Source of the DNA: Lepturacanthus savala
Lineage: Eukaryota > Chordata > Actinopteri > Scombriformes > Trichiuridae
Reading direction: 5' to 3'
Length of the DNA: 64,000 bases
Assembly (NCBI GenBank): GCA_030544235.1
Contig: CM060477.1
Coordinates: 3,749,434-3,813,433 of the forward strand
The position numbers and the translations under genes were made by a program. Below, piece by piece: positions 33,396 to 45,956 of this stretch. The notes beneath the pieces were generated by a model that saw only the letters and a list, made by a program, of their open reading frames with translations, was not told where the DNA came from and did no database searches. Each line of letters begins with the position of its first letter. Position 1 is the stretch's first letter.

Positions 33396-36177
33396 GAGCT
33401 TACACTTACACCTGCAGTGAGGCGAGACTATCAGAGTCGGGATCTTTACGGGAGGAGGTGAGGGAGGATATGTGAGATCAGCGGTGAGCAGGAGCTTCAT
33501 CTGTTTCATCTGTAACAAGTTGCTGTGCGCTGGTCACTGTTGGTTTCTGGTTCTGCTGTGTTTAGACACGTATGTGACCTGTGAGCGTTTTGGAGTCGTG
33601 TTAGCATCAGGGCGAACCAAACCGCTGACAAGGATTTACCTGGCTGACGTTATGCAGGCAGAGGATGTGATCTGGGCTGCAGGGGTTACTGGCAGGTCAG
33701 GGTTATCATGGGTTGTTTAGCTACACAAACCAAGACACATTATAAATGTTAGAACTCAATTTCATCCTGGGCCACGTCAGCGTTCCGGTTTCTCTCAAAG
33801 GGCCAATTGTAAAGATCATATAAAGGTTTCTACTAGTTATTATATTAGATATTAGACATATTACTTATAATAGTGTCTGAATAATTGTAACTAATAATTA
33901 AGTAGTTGCTGGTGACAATTTGATAAGTTTTTTTAAATAGAATTTACAATTTATGCTGATGCAGAAATAATAATAATAATATTGTTAAGATTTTAAGAGT
34001 CTAATTATTAAAAAATGTTGCAGCAAAACATGGAAAATCATCACAAATATCTGGAGACTATACCGATAACCACTATTAACAGTTAAATATAAAAAATAGA
34101 AAGTACAAGAAAGTAATGACAGATTTACTTTAACAAAGGAAAAACCCAAAATTCAATAAATAAAAAAAATAGTTCAGATTTCAATTATTTATCCATAAAA
34201 TCATAGAAATCCCACTGAGGGTCATTCCAGAACATGAATAATTCTACTGATATTATATTAAACTATTTTCTTATTGTATTGATGATGTGGATATTGATGA
34301 TATATATTGATGCTGTAACAGTAACATTGTGTTTTACTACAGATAAAATACTTTATTTAGTGGAGCTGAGGTTTTCTCATGTAATATATGAATAAAACTC
34401 ATATCAGGGGGTTAAGGATTTTAACAGCGTAATAAATTAGACTCTATAGACACTATTTTTCACCAGTTTTGTGGCATGGATTTTTTTGGGCGGAGCTAAA
34501 TAAAGGCTCAATAACATGACCTCCCCTTTGTCTGGGTGGTTAATAGAACATGTTTCTGTAGTGTAATAATCTAAAAACACACACGTAGACTGACGATTGT
34601 AGCAGGAAAAAGTACAACAAGACTTCACTATGAAAGGAATAAGATGAAGACTAGAAGTCTTCTAGTTTCTTCCCACGACCGGACGCTACAGGAGACGCTG
34701 CTGGGACGGACACGGCTTTAGGACCCAATGTAGCATGAGCCCCTCACCCTGTTAGGACCATAGGACTGACTGGTCGCATGCTCATGATATCATCTCCCAG
34801 CGCTGCTATTACACACACCTTTCCATCCGGTTTAGACCCATGACCAAATAAACACCGTTCACACTCCATCTCAGTCCACACACACACACACACAGAGACA
34901 CACACACAGGCATAGAGATACAAGGCCTTGTGTCTGTAATTGAAATAAAACAGAGAGTGAGCAGAGGTCGCGACCTCCTGGTTGTGTGACGCGTCATAAA
35001 TCCAGCTCAACCGAAGGATCTTGCTCTCTTTCTCTCGCATTCCCACCATCTTTCATATATGTTTTCACACATGATTTCACATCTCAGATTCGTCATCAGT
35101 GTATATTTAGCAACGAATGAAAACCACGTTTCTTTGTCCGTGCTGGATTTCTTACTTACATTTCACCTTTTTTTTTCCCTAGAAGTGTTTAAGGATGGTG
35201 TGGTGTGATAATGTTACTTATAGAAATGGTCTGCAATACAGAGGGGGTGTTTCTGGATGTTATGTGAAGGCTTATGCTAGCCATAAATAGAGAAAAACCT
35301 TCTCTCAAGTCTCCAAAACTCTACATTTTCTGCTTTACACATATTTTTCAATTCAAAATGGCACTTTTTAAAGGCACTGAATGCAGTTATCTGCATAGGA
35401 CACAACACTTTATGTTTGCCGTTTCAAAACACTGCCATTCAAAATGACATTACATGAGCCACCAGGATAGAATAGATATATATAGATATATCTATTTTTT
35501 CTGCACATTTTTTTCTGCAATTGTTTAATTTTACTCTTTTTTGTGATTATATTTTTGTTAACTTCAATGTAAATATATCTGCTGTGCAAATGCTGCACTG
35601 ACTTGAAAAATCTGGTAATATGAATGACGTGTGTGCCATTTAGTACAAAAGTTGGATTTTGATAAAAATAGCTGATGTAGTTTTTGTTTCAGTGCTTCAT
35701 TTTGCAGGATATATGAGGTACATGAGGTATTTTGCAGTTTGGGTGTGTGGTTTTGTGAACTGCATTAAGTATTTTGATAAAACCATGTTTTAGCAATTGG
35801 AAATGCTGCAAGTTTAAGATATCTGACTAGACTATATATAAATGTACCAAGCAGCAGCATTAGACAGCATCAATTAATGAGCAGCACAGCTGTACCCAAT
35901 GACACTGATCCAGCCTGACTCCAGTCCTCTGTTGTTTCTCGACTGGGCCAGTGAAGACCTCTGGTCGGGTCCTACATGGTACTTTCTGGAACAAAACTAA
36001 CGTCGTTCTGTGCTCCTCCTTATCTCCTCTCATTTGTTTTCTCTCTGTAATAATCTAAATTCCTCGTGAACACCTTCCATCACACGGCTGATGATCCGTG
36101 CCGAGCGCCCTCCCTGATGTAACTGTTTCATCACTCGTACGCGCTGCACAATACACACTGTAGTGCGTGGCTGGCCT
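30886..36177. other. Gene-free stretch, largely AT-rich
   Basis: Holds (CA)n at 33363-33393, a family D fragment at about 34328-34400 (tgttttactacagataaaat), a 14-bp palindrome gaggtcgcgacctc at 34964-34977 and a CA-rich patch near 34875-34910. 32200-32340 is very AT-rich. No exon recognised. Confidence 0.5.
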
Positions 36178-36190
36178 TGACCTCTGACCT
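36178..36190 (-). promoter_or_regulatory. Perfect DR1 nuclear-receptor element
   Basis: TGACCT-C-TGACCT on +, i.e. AGGTCA-G-AGGTCA on -. It lies in a repeat-free, CpG-containing stretch (about 36060-36250) with a possible regulatory look. Confidence 0.4.
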
Positions 36191-39100
36191 CGTATCCCAT
36201 AACTCCACTGTGTGTTTGGATCCCACACACACTGGCCTCTGAGAGCTAGTGGATAGATCCAGTGGACTTTCACCAACACAAACAGGAGACATGCACGCAT
36301 GCAGCCAGAGTTTGCATGTGAATGTGCATTTTTAGTCTCATTTTGTGCTTGCTTTTCCATCCCTGGCTGCATGTGTGTTTGCTTACAGTGATCCTATATT
36401 TACAGTATATGTGCATGTCTGATGAGAAGCTATGTTAGCATGCTGTCAGTGTGTGTGTGTGTGTGTGTGTGTGGCCATGAGCCTTCTCCCCTCCGAGCGT
36501 TGTATTTAATTTAGGAGCATGTCTACGACTCCCTTGGCTGCCGTAGGCGTCACGCTCTGTAACACCGCGGGGGCCCACAGAGCAGCCAGAGGAGAGCTGA
36601 GGAGAAGCTGGTATTGCAACAGACTCAAGTCAGTAATGGATAAGTGCAACTCTCCAGAAATCCCCATGTCCCACTCTTCCTAATGGTTTGAACCTGAACG
36701 AGGATGGCAAAATCCCCAGATTCACTGTTCTCTGAGGCCAGTTTGTCTCCAACGTACAATGTAGCATGCTTCTAATTTGTAGTTTTTGCAGTCTTATGCT
36801 TTCTCCAATTATAATGACCACAGAATATCAGGCTAACAGCTTGAACAAAGGCCAAAATTAAACTGTTAGCTTTGTGTGGTTATGGTGCTAACTATGTAGT
36901 TATATAGCCTCAAACTCAAATTACCTGGGGGCCACTGGCCTTTCCTCTGAAGTAGCTGACAAAAATTCCAGTTCACTTTTTCAGAAGCAACTGGATGGAA
37001 TGGGTCATTTTTATTGATTTTGATACCGACATTGGACTCCTATTTTTACTAGCAGATGCTATGAAGTTTGTCCTGCAGCAGCCAGAGAATTGGTGGATTT
37101 TTGAAGGTAACGTTACTGTATCAGGGTTGTAGCGTTAAAGGTTGGATAGAAGATCCTGAAAAAACAGTTTCTGTGCCAATGATTTGATTGAATACAATTC
37201 AAAATGTACAAAGCATACAAATTACATTAACAAACTTTTGTAGAAGGAATTATTACTATAACAAGAGGTTATTGCAGTGAAAAAACTGCCCCACTTCCCA
37301 CTTCTTAGTCTCATCATCATCAACAAACAAATATAATCAAATTAATTTAGATAAAAAATCTAAAACTGGCTCCTACACATGTACTTTCTTACCTCATATT
37401 AAATTAACACAACAACTGGGATGGGCAGGTAGTGTGTGTTGTACGCATGGATGCATGCACTGGAAAAAGGGTGTGTGTATGTGTGTGTGTTTGCAACTGT
37501 TGCCTCTGCCTCTATAAGCTCGGTTTTCCTGATCAGGGCCGTGTTTCAGCCTTGTAAACACTAAACATAGTGGGCTGTGACCAGCTTGCTGCTGCGCCGC
37601 TTGTGATTAGCAGGATACAGCAGAGTGATCAGAGAGAGCCAGGCGAGCGGAAACCAGAGAATGTGTTTTACGCAGGCCTTATTTTAGCGTATATTTCCCA
37701 GAATTAGCTCCACCGTGGCTAAGCTAATTTAAGACATCAGGAGGTAAACACTAAATATATACTGGCGCAACAGATGCAAAGAGAGAAACTAATAAAATGC
37801 AGCTTTTTTTTAATAAAAAGGGGCTTTTATGCCAAGTTAGAACATAAACGTGCATTTCCGCACACACACACATATGGAGCAGATGCTGTGTGGGTAGCAT
37901 AGTTGTTCTATATGCGTTGCCTGTAAAGTTTTCCTTGAAAAAGAGAGTTTTAAAAAAAGATTAGATTGCTAAAATGCAAGCATGTGTGGGCTTTCTATTT
38001 GTGCCGAGGAGAAAATCCCATTTCATTGATGGGGGAGATGGCAATAAACAGAAAGAAAACACTATACTACCATACTACCATCATAATCTGGTCTGATCTT
38101 CTTGTCTTACACTACTACCTCAGCATATTCAAATGTTTTTAAAAATGTTATTAAAAGTAATAGCAGTTTAATGTTCTATATTTATTTATATTTATATGTA
38201 AGGCAAATGAGATCATGAATCAGTGAGGTAAAAACTAGTAAAATCTTTCATGGACCTTCTTCCTCCTTCCTCCTTCCCCCTAGTCACTGTCGCTATGGTA
38301 ACTTACATCATTAGAGCTCGTTAACGATCGTTAGGTCTGATCTTAACCAGCAGACTTTTAAAAAAAAAAAAAAAAGAGGCTGATTTTTGACAAAAGTGGT
38401 GTGATAAATAACTTACTGGCTTCTGCATATTAGTTTGATTGGTTTCTTCCACATAGCTAGCTACTAGCTGACTGTCAAAATTAGCTGTTAGCCACTGCCC
38501 CCGCCCACTGGAAAATAGCATCTGGACCAAACCAAGCAGCGCTTGGGAATTGTGTGTGTATTTTTTTTATTTTCTTTAATATTCCAAATTATTTTATTGT
38601 GTTTACAAAGATTTGTAGGAGGCAACTTTATGGAAGGGGGGGGGGGGGTCACATCCCCTGTGTCCCCCCTGGGGTTTCCACCTATGGCGCAAGCTAAAAA
38701 ATCCACTTTAAGCAGAGGTCAAAAAGGTGTCTCATTATCAAGTTCAGAGAGCATATGTCTTTGTGCACAACACTTCCAGCATGCCGAGGTGCTAACTGAG
38801 GTGGTGTGGAGGGATCAAAAGAGGTCTAGTCCAAGCAGCCCATTAACCCCATAAACAACCACTGACACACACACACACACACACATCCTCAGGTCCCCTC
38901 TTACCCCCGGGTCAACCTTTTATTTTATGCTCTTGTTGCCCCTGTTGTCCATGTCTGTCAACAACATCCTCTACACACACACACACACACTTACACACAC
39001 ACAGGGGCACATAAGCAGTCAAAATAAAGTTATCTGGAGGTAAACATCCACATAGCATTATCACAAAGCCGTAGAGAGCAGGAGGAGGGGGATGAAAGAG

Positions 39101-40163
39101 AGGGAAAAAGACGGAACGAGACAGCGAGCGGCCTTATCTGCGGTCATCAGCCGGAGGGAGAAGGTGTTGAAAGGAGAAAGCCCTAAATCCTAGACATCAG
39201 CATCTGAAAGAGCAGGAAACGCACATTGACACAAGTGAAAACTAACACCCCGTAACCTACACGCCAACGTTGTGCGTATTAGTGCACAAAACACGCCGCA
39301 GGTAATCACAAGTCAGGGCACATGCCACGTGCGTTGTTGCCGCGGAGGGCGCTGAGGCGTTGAGGTGACGCCACGTAATCTGGGTCAGAGATCTAAACAC
39401 ACAAACACACACAAACACACACTAGGACTGCTGTTGTGGAGCTGATGTCGACATATCTGGGAACGTTTCAAACACTTTGTTGCACCCTCAAGACAACGGA
39501 TATAACAGAGACTGTTGTTAGGGAATGTGTGTGTGTGTGTGTGTGTGTGTGTATAATTACTGGTAATGTGTGTATGGACAAGACATCACTTGAAGATCCA
39601 AGTTCTAATTTTTTAAAAACTGTAATTAACCCTCTATTTTATATTGTTTCCATATTGCAACAATTATTTTATCTTAATTTTTCTAAAAACCTGTGATAGA
39701 AAATCCATATTATATAAAAGGTGCTTTTATTTTGACAGGATATACATGACCAGGATATCCTGCTCATGGACATGGAAGATTTTCACCAAAATAACAAATT
39801 CAATATCTATTTTTTATTATATATATTTACATTTAATATAATATTTGGTGATATGTTTTTTTTTCTTATATGCTAAAAAAGATTTGTTATTATATGACAA
39901 CAATATGCCCATTGACTTATATAGCATGAAACTATCCTGAGACTACAACTTTTAACATATTTATTTAGGACATTTTAATTAATAAAACTGTTTTTACCAT
40001 GTCTAATATTTCATGCAATAGATGGTTAAAAAGCTATTTTACTGTAAAACACCATAAAAGTAAAATTTATATATATCATTTTTTTTTAAATGAGCAGAAG
40101 GCAGAAGAGAACAGAAGTCGACTGTTGGCAGTTTACCATGACACTTCCCTGTTGGTAGTATAG

Positions 40164-40197
<34 letters not shown>

Positions 40198-41051
40198 GCT
40201 GCAACAACTCCCTTGTATAAAGCAATCAGGGGCTGTGGCAGGAAAGGCCAAATCACTTACATATTTTAAAGACAGCAGGGGAAAGAAAGAAAAAGAGGAA
40301 ATGAGAGGAAAGCTCTAACAAGAGCTGTGTGAGTGTGTTGGGGGAGCGACAGCATGTTGCCAACACCTCCAAAATTATCACCTTATTATTCAAACATACA
40401 CCAATGAGTGTGTGTGCATGTGCGTAGGCCTGCGTCTGCTTTAGACGTATATGAGAGACAGAAGGAGTGGGAGTGTATTCCAGGCAGGTTGGAGTAAAAC
40501 ATGAGCTATTATTCATTAAAAATCAAGCTTCTGACCAACATTTTTACAATGGGTGGAGGGTGTTTTTTTTAATAGCAAAAATAAACTGATAAATATTTGA
40601 AAATGAACCCAAACTAAATATGAGTAAGTTTCGATTCTACACCATAGTTTGTTTGCTTTGCTCCATTTAAAACATTCCACATATTGTTTCACCATTTACA
40701 GTCAGCTATATGGTGCATGATAACAAAAATACAGGAATCATATGTAATTTGATAAAACTTCCTTCTGTGGCATATTGGGGCACAATAGAGGGGCTAACGC
40801 TCAAGTCTTTATGGAGCAAAGCTCTGCTCCGTGGCTACTGACCAGACCAGAAAACTGGAGCTGGACCAAGGGCTTCACCCTAGACCCCAAAACTTCCTCT
40901 GTGAGTAGATCTCCTTATCCGGCACACACACATTCTTCTCTATTTTTGCATGAGGTGCTAGCTGGTTAGTCATACTAGTGAATGAGAAATGTGGTTAACA
41001 CCATTATGTGCAGGATAAGAACATAATGTGGCCCAGTTGTTGAAAAACGTG
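36191..41051. other. Gene-free stretch with two unique-looking blocks
   Basis: (GT)n at 36450-36473 and 39526-39552, (GT)n at 40167-40195, and CA runs near 38868 and 38970. 36475-36620 and 37540-37740 are repeat-free and GC-richer than their flanks; the second has cagaattagctc and gctaatttaag cores. Near 36905 a caaactcaaattacctgggg string resembles a decayed hAT-like end. No exon recognised. Confidence 0.45.
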
Positions 41052-41212
41052 TGCTAAAAAACCCTCATGGCAGCCAAAATTTGTGCTAAAGTGACATCTA
41101 AGGAGCCAAAACTTGCTAAAGTGTCCTATTAGGAGGGAAATCGCATGCTAAAGTGCCCTCCTGGTTGGTAAAATACACTAAATTGCCCTCTTGGATGGAA
41201 AAACACACTAAA
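41052..41212 (+). repeat. 31-bp tandem repeat, about five units
   Basis: Units start at 41052, 41083, 41114, 41146, 41176 and (partial) 41206, each beginning tgctaaa or cactaaa and followed by a variant of gtgccctcctgg, an a-rich stretch and aca. Unit length 30-32 bp, diverged. A minisatellite. Confidence 0.75.
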
Positions 41213-42536
41213 ATCCAACTGCTCAATCAAACCAACTGCTCTTAGCGTTGTCTTATGGTGCCGACAAGTTAAAACCTGTTGATGTTTAATAGACTTTGTA
41301 TGGCCATCAGTCCATATTCTTTATTTCTATTAACAATCAAACTGTTTCATTTAATAAATGATGGAATAAATTGATAACTAGCAGCTGAAATTTGAGCTAA
41401 TATGGTGTTAAAATCCACTAGAATACATTCAAACTAACCTGAGTGTCTGTCTAGTTATTCACTTTTAAAGTTACATAATGTAATGTACATAGAAAACATG
41501 TTTAAAGTGCAGTTTTCACTGTAAAGGACATGCTATAATATGTGCCTTTTTTCACCCCTGCCCTTGACAAAGTCTGTGCACAGAGGAGGCAAGATGAATA
41601 GGATGAAAGAATACATTCAGAATACCTTAAAAGATAGTAAATTAAAAAAATCTGATGTGAAACAGCAAGGTTGCTTGCTGACATGTTTCATTTATAATCA
41701 CACAGAGTTGATTCTAGACTCTGGAAGGTTATGGCTTATGATTTTGACCTCGCCCCACTTCCTCTCCCCCCGAAGGTCGTTCATTAAAGCAACTCAACAG
41801 GTCCCTCTCTCTTAACTCCTCTCCTCTTCTTCTTTCCGACTTCCCTCCCTCCCTCCCGCTATCCGTCTCCTCCCACCTCCTCCCTATCATCCCTCGCTGC
41901 TCCTCCCCGTCCTACGAGAGCTGCGTCTATCGCCTCAACCTTCACATGTAGAGAAGATAAGTGATAAGTGCGCGCTGGTGTGTGCTTTTGTGTGTGTAAT
42001 TAATGAGCCTGCGTGGGTGAGGACATTCCGTCAGACGGCTGTCTCCATGCACAATCAGTCAGAACCTTAGAAACACAGAAGAAAACCAGATTTTCATTAA
42101 AACAACACACTCATACACACATAAACTTGGACAGAGGCAGACAAGCTGCCACCCTCCTTACTCCAACATTTATCCTATCAATGACCTCTTAATTACACAC
42201 AATTACATAGACACATACACGCATTCATCTTTTCTGTGACCTTCCTCTCTCTGATATCACAAACACTTATTATTATCCCTAACTTCTGGGGACCGCGCTC
42301 TCTCTTTTCTCTCTTTGTATTCAGTTGGCTCTGTCCGGTCCAGTCGGCGAGGCCCGTGGTTATTTATCACCCGACAGTAGAATGGTGGGGGCCTGCCAGG
42401 CGCCCGGGCCTTATTAGTGAGATTTACAGTGTGCAGGAAAGGCTCTGAAGGGGGAAAACTCTGCTATAAGCGCCATCAGCTGTTCATCAGATAACACCCA
42501 CATGGCTGTACCAGTAGATGGGCCATGCATGAGAAG

Positions 42537-42537
<1 letters not shown>

Positions 42538-42588
<51 letters not shown>
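42538..42588 (+). repeat. (CA)n microsatellite, about 51 bp
   Basis: Uninterrupted dinucleotide array. Confidence 0.95.
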
Positions 42589-42589
<1 letters not shown>

Positions 42590-43945
42590 GAGGTACAGCG
42601 GAAATATGCCAATTTCCCTTTGGTTTAAAACATTGGATCGAGTCATGGATCATACCTAAGGATGTGAAAATATCTTATAGTCAGACTGTTTTTTTTCATG
42701 CTGTTTCAATGCATTTTGCCTTTACTTTGCAGTTCATAGTTTGAGGAACTGTCAGTATATCAGCTAAAAAAAGTTGAAAAGTTTGCACAAACAAGATCTG
42801 TTGCAATAGGAGTTGCAGCGTTAAATGTAATATTGTGAATTTAACCGTTAAAAAGGGTCCATGTGGCTTGAAGAAAAGAAAAGAAAACACTTACACGCCA
42901 CAACAGGACTCAAACGCCGGCATATAGGTGCATCCAGCTCAGCCCAGCCAGCGAGGGATCATGTTTTTGTTGCTGCATTAATGAGTCGGAGTGTCGACTC
43001 TGTGAGCTACTGAACTTTATACTTGTTCAGGCGCCCAGGAACAACTAAGCAGTGCAGGGTTATTAGTGTTGAGGACATGATTGGAACTGCACGTAGAAAA
43101 TAAAAGTGTTTCAGTGTTTTCTGAGCATTAAACACATTCAAAGTTTTGAACCATGACACATGATCCAAAGCCATTGAAGAAAGTTTTGGGTGAACAGCTT
43201 TTACTGTTAATAAGCCACCGGATCTAGATTCTTCATCTATTCTTTAATGTCAATACACATTTTCCTCTGTAGGTTTTAATGGTTTTGTTCTTAATATTTT
43301 TATATTTGTCCTTTTTGTAAAAGGGATATTTTTGTATCAGTACTTGTAATTTGTTATTATAATTATTTTATGATTTCATTGCAGCTACTACTGCCATTTT
43401 TGTCCAGTATCATTTTTTTAAAGCAGTTTTTTATTCTATTTGCAGGATTGATCACCGTAAATACACACAGACTCCTCATCATTGCAGTGAAGAGTGAAAA
43501 GTTGCTGCATATTGCTTAATTTGACCTTTCACAAGCCCTTTCTCACTGTTAACCAGACCTGAATGATCTACCGTTTTACATTGAAAACCACGATTTCAGG
43601 CAACACCATCTTGAGATCATTAAAGCTATAGCTTTATATATATATAGCTATAGCTATATAGCTAAAATTATATGCTAAATAATGGACACACAAAGACAAT
43701 TAAAATTGGAGAGTAAGCATTTGTTGTTTTAATGGTATGATTATAAGCTTCCGTGATGGATGTAAATGTTGTTGTGCACTCAAACTTGATTTAAAGAAAA
43801 GGACGAATGAAATTCCAGTATCTGCCAGAAAAATCACAATTAACTTCTTTCTTAAAATGATTCAGCCCTACTGTACACTTCATTTCCAGACACATGAATA
43901 ACAGCCCCCACACTGTAGCGCTGGCGTTAGCAACATTTGCCGCTA

Positions 43946-43953
43946 TCACACCT
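43946..43953 (-). promoter_or_regulatory. T-box half-site in a non-repetitive block
   Basis: TCACACCT on +, inside a CpG-containing, repeat-free block (43900-44260). Better sequence context than the half-sites in GT-rich DNA, but a single 8-mer is weak evidence. Confidence 0.25.
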
Positions 43954-45917
43954 GGTGAAGCCCCTTTAACCAACCTTTTACACAGCGCGAGTGTTAAAGT
44001 CGAATGCGTGCTTGTCATATCTCTGGGCGATAAGCAGCAGGCCTGTAGGCTCTTGTCGGGGCTCTAAGTGCTGGAGTGGGTGAGAAAAGACAAACAGGGT
44101 CTCTGTCGTGTGTCTCTGTCACGGCCTCGGGGTTCAGGAGCCGTTTCGATAGCGGGCAACGCCGTCATTTGTCACTTTATGCTTAAAGTGTTGTCTGAGA
44201 CACTGATACCGCAGATACAGCCGCACGTTTATTGGTGTTTCCCCACACGCATAAAACGTCACTACCGTTTCCTACATCAACACAGAGGCTCCAAAATAAA
44301 CCTCTAAAGATTTTACTTCTGCATTTCATATTAACCCATGAAAGTCTATGAGCCTTTAAGTCTATGAATGTCGATTAATGCTTAAATAATCAAAATGTTG
44401 CTCATACAGCTTTTTTTTTTCTAATAAAATGATAGGAGAATACAAAAACAAAAGGTTTTAAGCAAATAATTAAAGTTTCCAAGTGCTACATCATTGATTT
44501 CAGATTATTCTGACTTTTATCCCTGACATGTATATTGAAGCATAATCATTCAAGTCTCTAGAATAATCCCCCAAAAAAGAGTTTTGTTCATGGGATAAAT
44601 AGTTTTTTTATGGGCAGATTTGTGCAAGTGGCAACTATAATAGACATTAAAATGCCATTTTCTGCAAAGAAAATAGTACAAAATACATGATTGTTAGTGA
44701 CTCAACTGGTATAATTATATGTATGAAAACCTTAAAAAAAAAAAAGAAAAAAATCTGGTTTTAATTGGGTTGAAAGTATAAAATGACAGTCCTAGACTTA
44801 GCGGCTCTTAAGCTTAAATGGGTTAAAACAAAAAGTAATCGGGTGTAAAAAATGACCGTGGATGCTCTACATAAAACTCAACCGATGATAGAATTCAACA
44901 GTTTCCAGAATTCAGTTGCTTTAATAATGTTATCCTAAAGTCACAGTTACAATCTCCCTGGCCGCACGCTGTATATTTGCTTGGCAAATTATTGGAATAC
45001 TGAAAGAAGACAGAGCCGACTCAGCGGTTTCTCTGGCATCGGGTCCTTCCAGGACCTACAGTTTTCACATCCACTCAAACCCTCCGCAGTGATATTATAT
45101 GCATGAGCCCGCTAAAACGGACTTTGTGGAGCAACTTTTCGCTGCCATCCATATGCAGGACCTTCTTCCTTCCTCCAGGGCAGTTTCAGCGGTTGTGGGC
45201 TGGACGACAAACGCCTCCTTTACCTCAGAATCCAGGGATACAGAGAGAGATCGGAGTGATTTCTTAAGTTGTTTTCTTGGCCTCTTCTACGGGTACAACA
45301 AAAGTGTTTTTCATGTGCGTCAGTGTGCGCTCATGTGCCTTTTTGTATTTGCATTTGTGTGTGGGTGTGTTTATTTTCTATGTGTGTGTGTGTGAATATG
45401 ATAAGTATGACGGGGGTTATTTTAGATTCAGTTCCTCTCTCTCCTCTGAGGCCATCGAGATAGAAGCAGGATGAAAGACCACAGAGAGAAAACCACAGAG
45501 GAAGAGTGTGTGCGCGCGTGTTGGTGTGTGTGTGAGAATACAAGCGGTCTGTATTTACATGGCAAAAGTTCATTTTTTGCTCTTTGAAGTGGGGAGTATC
45601 AGTGTCTTAAGAAAACACGGCGAGGAAAGGGCAGTTGACTGTGTGTGTGTGTGTGTGTGTGTGTGGAAATGCCGAAAAAAAAACAAGTGACTGAAAGAGA
45701 GGAGATCATTAATAATTCTTTATCTCAGAGGTCCCTCTTTGCCTTCATCTCCTTCTCGTCCTCCCTTCATCCATCTTCCGCCGCGCTCAATCTCTCCATC
45801 AGCTTTTCTTTCACTACTTGTCTCATAGCAGCAGAATGATGGGGCTCGGCGACTCCAGCCCTCATATATCTGACAAGGAGTCTCTTCATTAACGTGATAC
45901 CAACTCCGTCCATCTTC

Positions 45918-45956
<39 letters not shown>

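Noticed and set aside
33219..33720. Possible coding exon around 33.2-33.7 kb on either strand
   Set aside because: Short frames only, broken by a CA array, with no conserved motif and no consistent splice sites.
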